Under the pieces are notes generated by a model, which saw only the letters and a program-made list of their open reading frames with translations, was not told the origin of the DNA and did no database searches. Position numbers and translations under genes: made by a program. This document shows, piece after piece, positions 33,621-40,487 of a stretch of 49,333 nt of DNA; position 1 is the stretch's first letter; each line of letters opens with the position of its first letter. Source of the DNA: Candidatus Atribacteria bacterium. GTDB taxonomy: Bacteria > Atribacterota > Phoenicimicrobiia > Phoenicimicrobiales > Phoenicimicrobiaceae. The stretch is taken from positions 1 to 49,333 of the forward strand of contig DOTB01000065.1 in the NCBI GenBank assembly GCA_003513845.1. The letters run 5' to 3'.

Positions 33621-34754
33621 ATGGGATATAATGAAGTTATCGATAAAAATAAACAAAAACAAGCGAAAGACTATCAAAAGAAAAAAATAATTTTTAAAAT
33701 AATTGGAACCACTCTCTTTTTAGCTTATTTTTTAATATTAATATTTAGCAATCTTTCCTTTCTGATTAAAGAAAAAATATTATATTTTACTAATATTAAG
33801 TGGCAGGTTATTGCCTTGTATGTCTTTTTTATCTTAACTCTTTATGATTTAATTTCGTTGCCGTTAGAATTTTATGCCTCTTATACATTTGAACACAAAT
33901 ATCATTTTTCTACCCAGACATTAAAAGATTGGTTTACGGATTGGTTAAAAAGTTATATCTTAAGTTTAGTTTTAGCTATTCCTGTTGTTGAAGGAATTTA
34001 TTGGGCTATCAGAACATTCCCCCAAAATTGGTATTTAGTAGTTTCTGTTTTTACTATTATTTTGGTCGTTTTTTTGAACTATCTTTCCCCAATATTATTG
34101 ACTCCACTTTTTTTTAAATTGAGAAAGATAGAAGGAGATAATGAATTAGCTCAAAGATTAATTGGATTATGCGATAAAGTGAATACCAGGGTTAAAGGGG
34201 TTTATGAAATAAATTTTAGCTCAAAGACTACTAAAGCTAATGCTTATCTTTCTGGTTTAGGGAATACTCGACGGATTGTAATAGCAGATAATCTTTTGGA
34301 AAATTTTACTCTTGATGAAGCAGAGGTGGTGTTTGCTCACGAATTAGGTCATTTTGTTCATAGAGATGTCCTAAAAGGAATATTTTGGGTAAGTTTAATG
34401 TATTTAGCTGCATTTTATTTTACCAATATTATTTTAAAAAAGCTCAGTTTTTATTTAAACTATGAAATAAGTGATATTTCTAACTTTCCCTTTTTGGCTC
34501 TATCTATAGGAATTGTTCTTTTCTTATTCAGTATCCCTCTTAATCTTAATTCCAGAAAAAGGGAACAACAGGCTGATGAATTTGCCTTAAAAATAACTAA
34601 AAAGGTAGATTCTTTTATAACCTCTATGGCTAAGTTTACCAATCGTGATTTAGCTGATGCCTATCCTCATCCTCTTATTGAATTTCTTTTTTATAGTCAC
34701 CCTTCTATTGGTAAGAGGATTGATTTTGCCAGGGAGTTTAAGGAGGAGAAGTAG
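33621..34754 (+). CDS. M48 family membrane metallopeptidase (Ste24/CaaX protease 1-like)
   Basis: About 377 residues from the ATG at 33621; a TTG three bases earlier is also possible. Multiple helices occur in the first 180 residues. The Ste24-type block LPLEFYASYTFEHKYHFSTQTLKDW splits here around TFEHKYHF. The zinc motif is FAHELGHFVHRD near residue 244 and the third ligand Glu is in EQQADEFAL. It acts in membrane protein quality control or processing. The final codon GAAG/TAG coincides with the left boundary of MITE copy D, so the native C-terminus may have been altered. Confidence 0.87.
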   Translation: MGYNEVIDKNKQKQAKDYQKKKIIFKIIGTTLFLAYFLILIFSNLSFLIKEKILYFTNIKWQVIALYVFFILTLYDLISLPLEFYASYTFEHKYHFSTQTLKDWFTDWLKSYILSLVLAIPVVEGIYWAIRTFPQNWYLVVSVFTIILVVFLNYLSPILLTPLFFKLRKIEGDNELAQRLIGLCDKVNTRVKGVYEINFSSKTTKANAYLSGLGNTRRIVIADNLLENFTLDEAEVVFAHELGHFVHRDVLKGIFWVSLMYLAAFYFTNIILKKLSFYLNYEISDISNFPFLALSIGIVLFLFSIPLNLNSRKREQQADEFALKITKKVDSFITSMAKFTNRDLADAYPHPLIEFLFYSHPSIGKRIDFAREFKEEK

Positions 34755-34948
34755 ACAAAATAGTAAAGTAGAGGCACGATGCATCGTGCTACAGGAGAAT
34801 TTAAGTAATAATATGGCGAGGGCAAAATTCATTGTGCCCGACAACATAATTATAACTAAAAAGCTATAATTTGCTATAAAATTAATTATAGCATACTATA
34901 TTATTAACCTAGGGAAAGTTTTTGACTTTTCGGGAAATAACCATAATG
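34751..34948. repeat. MITE-like element, copy D (left end truncated)
   Basis: Homology begins at GTAGACAAAATAG, matching GTACACAAAATAG of other copies, so the outer left repeat is missing and the first TAG is the stop of the M48 gene. The palindrome core is AGGCACGATGCATCGTGCT. The right end is ACTTTTCGGGAAATAACCATAAT. It lies directly upstream of the acyl-CoA dehydrogenase gene. Confidence 0.65.
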
Positions 34949-35003
34949 TAATAAGAACAATGAGTTTCAAAATATTTATTTTAAGTATAAGGAGGAAGAA
35001 TCA

Positions 35004-36164
35004 ATGAACTATTTTTTAAATGAAGAACAAGAGATGATAAGAGATTTAGTAAAACAAATTGCCCAGGAAAAGGTTGCCCCAGTAGCTGCTGAGTTAGATG
35101 AAAAAGGGGAATTTCCCTGGGAGTTAATGAAGTTATTCGCAGAATCAGATCTCTTTGCCTTATTTGTCCCGGAGGAATATAGCGGGTTAGGTAAGGGTGT
35201 TTTGGATCTGTGCATTGTAATAGAAGAATTAAGTAAAGCTTGTGCTGGAGTTTCTGTATCTTATGCTGCAAGTGCCTTAGGGACTTATCCTATTATATTA
35301 TTTGGTTCAGAAGAACAAAAAAAGAAGTATCTTCCAGCAATAGCTAAGGGGGAAAAATTGACCGCCTTTGCCTTGACGGAATCAGATGCTGGTAGTGATG
35401 CAGGAGGCATTCGCACAACTGCAGTTCGTGATGGTGATTATTATATTCTAAATGGCAACAAACAGTGGATTACCAACGGCGGAGAAGCGGAAATTTATAC
35501 AGTAATTGCTATAACTGATAGGGCAAAGGGTAGTCGTGGTGCTTCGGCTTTTATAGTAGAGAAGGATACACCTGGGTTTGGCTTTGGTAAAAAAGAGAAT
35601 AAGATGGGAATTCGTTGTTCCGCAACTCGAGAGCTAATTTTTAATGATTGTCGAATCCCTAAAGAAAATTTAATAGGAAGGGAAGGTATGGGCTTTTTGG
35701 TGGCAATGAAAACCTTGGATAAGTCGAGACCGGGAGTGGCGGCTCAGGCCGTAGGAATTGCCCAGGGAGCGTTGGATGATGCGGTGAAATATGCCCGAGA
35801 ACGGATTCAATTCGGGAAACCTATCTCATCCTTCCAGGGGATTCAATTTATGTTAGCTGATATGGCAACTCAAATTGAAGCAGCTCGAGCTTTACTATAT
35901 ACGGGAGCTCGCTATATTGATAGTGGAGCGAAAGATATTTCTAAAATATCGTCAATGACTAAACTATTTGCTTCTGATATAGCAATGAAAGTTACTACCG
36001 ATGCAGTACAAATTTTTGGTGGTTATGGCTATATGAAGGATTATCCCGTAGAGAAAAGGATGAGAGATGCCAAGATTACTCAAATTTATGAGGGAACTAA
36101 TCAGATACAAAGAGAAATCATCGCTTTACAACTAATTAAAGAAGTTGCCAAAAGCAGAATATAA
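35004..36164 (+). CDS. Acyl-CoA dehydrogenase (butyryl/short-branched-chain type)
   Basis: A 386-residue flavoenzyme. The all-helical N-terminal domain is followed by the FAD-binding signatures ALTESDAGSDAGGIRTTA and KQWITNGGEA. The catalytic base Glu363 sits in IYEGTNQIQR, the position used by short-chain dehydrogenases. QIFGGYGYMKDYPVEKRMRD is also typical. It desaturates a short acyl-CoA to the enoyl-CoA, passing electrons to electron-transfer flavoprotein. No etfAB or other beta-oxidation genes are in the window. AGGAGG precedes the ATG. Its stop codon lies within the left end of MITE copy E. Confidence 0.93.
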   Translation: MNYFLNEEQEMIRDLVKQIAQEKVAPVAAELDEKGEFPWELMKLFAESDLFALFVPEEYSGLGKGVLDLCIVIEELSKACAGVSVSYAASALGTYPIILFGSEEQKKKYLPAIAKGEKLTAFALTESDAGSDAGGIRTTAVRDGDYYILNGNKQWITNGGEAEIYTVIAITDRAKGSRGASAFIVEKDTPGFGFGKKENKMGIRCSATRELIFNDCRIPKENLIGREGMGFLVAMKTLDKSRPGVAAQAVGIAQGALDDAVKYARERIQFGKPISSFQGIQFMLADMATQIEAARALLYTGARYIDSGAKDISKISSMTKLFASDIAMKVTTDAVQIFGGYGYMKDYPVEKRMRDAKITQIYEGTNQIQREIIALQLIKEVAKSRI

Positions 36165-36368
36165 CCCAAAAAGCACACAAAATAGTAAGGTAGGGGCACG
36201 ATGCATCGTGCCCACAGGAGAAATTAAAAATAATATGGAGAGGGCACAATTCATTGTGCCCCTACAACATAATTATAACTAAAAATCATAATTTGCTATA
36301 AAATTGCTTGTAATATAATCAGATACATAGCCTGTTGAAAATATTTTTGGCTTTTTAGAAAAACTATA
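36158..36368. repeat. MITE-like element, copy E
   Basis: About 210 bp. The left end is ATATAACCCAAAAAGCACAC and the right end GGCTTTTTAGAAAAACTATA. The perfect palindrome lies at 36194-36213 and the second dyad near 36243-36262. The TAA stop of the acyl-CoA dehydrogenase (36162-36164) is inside the left repeat. Confidence 0.7.
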
Positions 36369-36374
36369 TTATTC

Positions 36375-36404
36375 TTTACTATGTTTGCTAAAATTTGATA
36401 TAAT
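36375..36404 (+). promoter_or_regulatory. Candidate promoter for the Pcm gene
   Basis: TTTACT (36375-36380), 18 bases, then a perfect TATAAT (36399-36404), about 100 bp before the start codon. A hairpin AATAAAACT (36402-36410) / AGTTTTATT (36421-36429) overlaps the -10 and would be at the very start of the transcript. Confidence 0.4.
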
Positions 36405-36503
36405 AAAACTGAAAAAGAAAAGTTTTATTCTGCACATTTCTAAGAATTAGATAAAAAGTTGTAATTTAATAATTTATGAGATTTAAAAAAGAGGGTGTTT
36501 TGA

Positions 36504-37283
36504 ATGAAGAAACCCCTTGTTTTTATATCGTTAATATTTTTAATATTATTATTAATAGTCATTTATGAACATGATAAAATTGACGAAATAGATGTTTATA
36601 AAGAATATATAGAAGAAAAACAGGATCAAGAAGAAGATAAAGAAGAAATATTTACTCAGAGAAGACAGGATATGGTAATAAATCAGTTGCAGGGTAGAGA
36701 TATTACCGATCCCAAAGTCTTACAAGCAATGCTCACCGTTCCCCGCCACAAATTTGTTGATGAACACATTAGAGAATCAGCTTATAATGATTATCCTCTT
36801 CCTATAGGAGAAGGCCAAACTATTTCCCAACCTTATATTGTTGCTTTAATGACTCAACTTTTAGATTTAAAGGGAGAGGAGAAAGTCTTAGAGATAGGAA
36901 CGGGCTCTGGATATCAAGCTGCAGTCTTAGCTGAGATAGTGAAAGAAGTTTATACAGTAGAAATATATGAAAGTCTTTCTAAAAAATCAGAAAAATTAAT
37001 AAAAGATTTAGGTTATAAAAACATCCATTTTAAAATCGGGGATGGTTACTATGGCTGGGAAGAATATACCCCTTATGATGCCATTATAGTAACCTGTGCC
37101 CCAGATCATGTCCCACCACCCCTTATTCAACAGATTAGAGAAGATGGCGGGCGAATGGTCATACCTGTTGGGGGGATATGGATGGTACAGACCTTAATGA
37201 AAATAGAAAAGATAAAAGGAGAAGTAAAATCTAAAGGTATTATCGGGGTAAGATTTGTTCCCATGATTGGGCATAGCAGATAA
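36504..37283 (+). CDS. pcm: Membrane-anchored protein-L-isoaspartate O-methyltransferase
   Basis: A 259-residue protein. An N-terminal hydrophobic segment (5-21, VFISLIFLILLLIVIY) and a charged, acidic linker (EEKQDQEEDKEE near 37-48) precede a complete PCMT domain at about 53-259. Domain markers are VPRHKFVDE, PIGEGQTISQPYIVA and the SAM-binding VLEIGTGSGYQAAVLAEI. The enzyme methylates isoaspartyl residues to start their repair. A signal or anchor sequence puts the domain outside the membrane unless topology is inverted, yet SAM is cytosolic, which is unusual. No lipobox is seen. The next gene (system B) starts 49 bp after its stop. Confidence 0.87.
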   Translation: MKKPLVFISLIFLILLLIVIYEHDKIDEIDVYKEYIEEKQDQEEDKEEIFTQRRQDMVINQLQGRDITDPKVLQAMLTVPRHKFVDEHIRESAYNDYPLPIGEGQTISQPYIVALMTQLLDLKGEEKVLEIGTGSGYQAAVLAEIVKEVYTVEIYESLSKKSEKLIKDLGYKNIHFKIGDGYYGWEEYTPYDAIIVTCAPDHVPPPLIQQIREDGGRMVIPVGGIWMVQTLMKIEKIKGEVKSKGIIGVRFVPMIGHSR

Positions 37284-37332
37284 AGAACTGAAACAGAGAA
37301 CCGTCACCTGTTTCATATGGAGATGTAAAATT

Positions 37333-38325
37333 ATGGGAAATTTAAAAATTGGAATACCACAGGCATTACTTTATTATGAATATTTTCCTCTGTGGAAAAA
37401 TTTTTTAGAGAGTTTAGGAGCTGAAGTAATTATCTCTGGTCCTACCACCAAAGAGATACTCGATTTAGGAGTAAAGTCAGCTATCAGTGAAATTTGTTTT
37501 CCGGTCAAAGTATTTTATGGCCATGTAATGAGTTTAAAAGATAGAGTAGATTATCTGTTTATCCCCCGGATGGTCTGTGTGGAAAAGGGCGCTTATTTTT
37601 GTCCTAAATTCCTGGGCCTTCCTGATATGGTTAAAAGTTCTCTTTCTTCTCTTCCACCCCTTATTGAACCTACTATAGATATAAGAAAATCAGCTACCAG
37701 TTTTAAAAATTCCTTTTTAGCAGTTGGAAAATTAATTAGCAATAATTCTAAAAAGATATATCAATCTTTTTATGAAGCGCAGAAAAGCTTTCATTTATAT
37801 TTACAATCAAAAGAAAATGAATTAAATCCTGAAATTATTAATATTAACCAGCAATATAGCACAAAATTACTCCAAAATAATATGAAAAATCCTCTTAATA
37901 TTGCTCTTTTAGGTCATTCTTATCTGGTTTATGATGCTTTTATTAATTTAAATTTAATTTCTAAATTAAAAAAGACTAAAATAAATGTCTTAACTGCTGA
38001 AATGGTGAGAAAGCAAGATATAGAAAGGAAGCTTAAAAGATTACATAAACCCATTTTCTGGACTCTTTCTAAAAAGATAGTAGGTTCAGCTTTTTATTTC
38101 CTGGAAAAGAGAATTGACGGGATAATTCATCTTACTTCTTTTGAATGTGGTGAAGATTCTATGATTGGAGAATTAATTCGGCAGGAAAGTCTTAAATATC
38201 CGACAGTGGCATATACAGAGTTTGTATTTGATGAACACACTGGAGAGGCAGGGATTGATACTCGAACAGAAGCCTTTTTAGATATGATTATAAGGAGGAA
38301 AAGATATGAAAGTAACCATACCTAA
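37333..38325 (+). CDS. 2-HAD/DUF2229-like component (system B, subunit 1)
   Basis: About 330 residues from the ATG at 37333, which has GGAGATG upstream; a longer frame from 37267 overlaps pcm and lacks a ribosome binding site. The start (KIGIPQALLYYEYFPLWKNF, then LGAEVIISGPTTKEILDLG) matches the DUF2229-type segment of large CoA-enzyme activase proteins, as I recall them. Candidate cluster Cys lie in SEICFPVKVF, RMVCVEKGAYFCPK and TSFECGEDSM. The C-terminus FDEHTGEAGIDTRTEAFLDM is shared with subunit 2. It overlaps that gene by 20 bp. Confidence 0.78.
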   Translation: MGNLKIGIPQALLYYEYFPLWKNFLESLGAEVIISGPTTKEILDLGVKSAISEICFPVKVFYGHVMSLKDRVDYLFIPRMVCVEKGAYFCPKFLGLPDMVKSSLSSLPPLIEPTIDIRKSATSFKNSFLAVGKLISNNSKKIYQSFYEAQKSFHLYLQSKENELNPEIININQQYSTKLLQNNMKNPLNIALLGHSYLVYDAFINLNLISKLKKTKINVLTAEMVRKQDIERKLKRLHKPIFWTLSKKIVGSAFYFLEKRIDGIIHLTSFECGEDSMIGELIRQESLKYPTVAYTEFVFDEHTGEAGIDTRTEAFLDMIIRRKRYESNHT

Positions 38326-39427
38326 TTTAGGCAATCTTGCTTCTATTGCTGGGAAATCGTTACTTTCTAATCTGGGGCACGAAGTTATCCTGCCACCATC
38401 TAATACTAAGAGAACTCTTGACTTAGGGGTACGATATGCGCCGGAGTATTGTTGCCTTCCTTTAAAGATTGTGCTGGGTAATTTTATTGAGGCTTTAGAA
38501 AAAGGAGCAGATACAATTATAATGGTGGGAGGATGGGGACCCTGCAGATTCGGATATTATGCTGAGATTCAAAGAATGATTTTAAAAAGTTTAGGCTATA
38601 AATTTGAAATGATTGTTTTGGAAGTTCCCCGGGGAAATCTTATTCGTATATTAAGATATGTAAATTTACTTCGAAATAAACAATCATTGTCTTCTTTAAT
38701 TAATGCGGGAGAGATTGCCTGGAGCAAAGTTGTTGCTATAGAGGAATTAGAGAAAGAGGCTTTAAGGATCAGGCCTCGAGAAAATATAAAAGGGGAAACC
38801 TCTCGAATACTTAAAAAGGGTCTTTCTTTAATTGATAATACTAATTCCATTGGAGAGATAGAAAGGATTAAGCAACAGATTATAGATGATTTTAATAAGA
38901 TAAAAGTAAAGAAAAATAAAGAGCTAATCAAGGTAAAATTAGTGGGGGAATTTTATGTAGCTCTTGAACCTTTTGTTAATCATAATATTGAGGAGAAACT
39001 CGGTTATTTAGGAGTAGAAGTAGAAAGAGGGGTAAGTATTAAACCCTGGATTACTTCTGTATTCAGTTTAAATTTCTTAAAAGTTGGATACCAAAAAGAA
39101 AAAAATCCTATTGAGAAAGCAGCTAACCCCTATCTTCCTCAATCGGTAGGTGGAGAAGGGCAACCTACGGTGGGTAATGTAGTACTTGCCTCAGAAAAGG
39201 GATTTGATGGAGCTATTCAGGTAGTACCCTTTACTTGTATGCCAGAGATCGTAGCTGAGACTGTTAATAAAAAAGTGAGCGAGGACCTTGATTTCCCGGT
39301 ACTTACTTTAATTTTTGATGAACAGACGGGAGAAGAAGGTTTAAATACCAGATTAGAGGCCTTTATAGACCTTTTGAAGTCGAAAAAATATGATAGGCAT
39401 CTTACTGCAAGGAGATTGGCATCGTAA
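38306..39427 (+). CDS. 2-HAD/activase-associated component (system B, subunit 2)
   Basis: A 373-residue protein. AAGGAGG inside the previous gene serves its ATG, so the two are translationally coupled. N-terminal KVTIPNLGNLASIAGKSLL and PEYCCLPLKIVLGNFIEAL parallel subunit 1. Candidate cluster Cys are in PEYCCLP, GWGPCRFGYY and VPFTCMPEIV. The C-terminus FDEQTGEEGLNTRLEAF repeats the subunit 1 ending, so the two are distant paralogues that probably pair. It corresponds to the C-terminal HGD-D-like part of the single-chain giant activase proteins. The catalytic substrate is unknown. Confidence 0.77.
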   Translation: MKVTIPNLGNLASIAGKSLLSNLGHEVILPPSNTKRTLDLGVRYAPEYCCLPLKIVLGNFIEALEKGADTIIMVGGWGPCRFGYYAEIQRMILKSLGYKFEMIVLEVPRGNLIRILRYVNLLRNKQSLSSLINAGEIAWSKVVAIEELEKEALRIRPRENIKGETSRILKKGLSLIDNTNSIGEIERIKQQIIDDFNKIKVKKNKELIKVKLVGEFYVALEPFVNHNIEEKLGYLGVEVERGVSIKPWITSVFSLNFLKVGYQKEKNPIEKAANPYLPQSVGGEGQPTVGNVVLASEKGFDGAIQVVPFTCMPEIVAETVNKKVSEDLDFPVLTLIFDEQTGEEGLNTRLEAFIDLLKSKKYDRHLTARRLAS

Positions 39428-39497
39428 TTAATCTGAGTAATTATATATTTATTTAATCTGTGTAATCAAGTATGAATGTATTCTGGGAGGTGAAAAA

Positions 39498-40472
39498 ATG
39501 GCAGAGTTTTTAGGAATAGATGTGGGTTCGATAAGTACGAACCTTGCTCTTATTAATGAAAAAGGAGAAGTTTTACATCAGGTATACCTCAGGACTGAGG
39601 GGCAGCCTATAGAAGCCATAAAAAAAGGTATGGCAGAGATGAAGCAAAATATTTCTTTAGATTCTATTCAAGTAAGAGGTGTAGGGACTACTGGAAGTGG
39701 GCGAGTATTAGCGGGAACCGTAGTAGGAGCAGATGTAGTGAAAAATGAAATCACTTCTCAGGCGATTGCCACTTTACATATTAATCCGCAGGTTCGTACT
39801 ATCTTTGAAATTGGCGGTCAGGATTCTAAAATAATAATATTGCAAAATGGAATTGTAGTCGATTTTGGAATGAATACTATCTGTGCAGCAGGGACTGGTT
39901 CCTTTTTGGACCAGCAGGCTTATAGATTAAGAATTCCTATTGAAGAATTTGGAAATTATGCCTTACAGTCGACTAATCCAGTAAGGATAGCAGGTAGATG
40001 TACCGTGTTTGCCGAATCAGATATGATTCACAAACAACAATTAGGCTACGAGAAAAAAGATATTATCGCTGGTTTATGTGAGGCACTGGTAAGAAACTAT
40101 TTAAATAATGTGGCTAAAGGGAAAAAGATTTGTCCTCCTATATTTTTTCAAGGAGGAGTTGCTTCTAATTCTGGGATAAGAAAGAGTTTTGAAAAGGAAT
40201 TAGGAGTAAAAGTTACTGTCCCAGAATACCATAAAGTTATGGGGGCTATCGGAGCAGCTTTATTAGCTAAAGAAGAAATTGAAAATACTGGAAAAGAAAC
40301 GAGTTTTAGAGGATTTGAGTTGGTAGATAAAGAATATCGTACTCAAGGATTTGAATGTGATGGTTGTCCTAATCACTGTGAAGTAGTAGAAATATTTATA
40401 GAAGATGAATTGATTGCTCGATGGGGTGACAGATGTGGCAAATGGTCACTTACTTACAGCCAGGTTGGATAA
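39498..40472 (+). CDS. ASKHA-type activase (BadF/HgdC-like, system B)
   Basis: A 324-residue protein, longer than the system A activase. Motifs are GIDVGSISTNLAL, GTTGSGRVLAG, EIGGQDSK, the cluster loop ICAAGTGSFLDQQA, GRCTVFAESDMIHKQQLGY and FQGGVASN. An extra C-terminal Cys cluster (FECDGCPNHCEVVEI ... GDRCGKW, residues about 290-320) could hold another Fe-S site and is typical of the large activase lineage rather than classical HgdC. AGGAGGTG... (GGGAGGTG) precedes the ATG. It completes the three-gene system B and ends 15 bp from a convergent operon. Confidence 0.87.
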   Translation: MAEFLGIDVGSISTNLALINEKGEVLHQVYLRTEGQPIEAIKKGMAEMKQNISLDSIQVRGVGTTGSGRVLAGTVVGADVVKNEITSQAIATLHINPQVRTIFEIGGQDSKIIILQNGIVVDFGMNTICAAGTGSFLDQQAYRLRIPIEEFGNYALQSTNPVRIAGRCTVFAESDMIHKQQLGYEKKDIIAGLCEALVRNYLNNVAKGKKICPPIFFQGGVASNSGIRKSFEKELGVKVTVPEYHKVMGAIGAALLAKEEIENTGKETSFRGFELVDKEYRTQGFECDGCPNHCEVVEIFIEDELIARWGDRCGKWSLTYSQVG

Positions 40473-40487
40473 GATAAAATGACAAAA

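Noticed and set aside
34657..34869. Rightward ORF through the M48 gene end and MITE copy D
   Set aside because: Composite of antiphase coding sequence and repeat sequence.
18449..36368. CRISPR array interpretation of the recurring palindromic repeats
   Set aside because: Copies are single, kilobases apart and 150-210 bp long; there are no regularly spaced repeats and no cas operon, despite one Cas4-like nuclease.
37267..37332. Longer system B subunit 1 beginning inside pcm, with AAACAGAGAACCGTCACCTG sequence
   Set aside because: No ribosome binding site; the stretch resembles a transposon-end-like dyad (GAAACAG...CTGTTTC) rather than protein.
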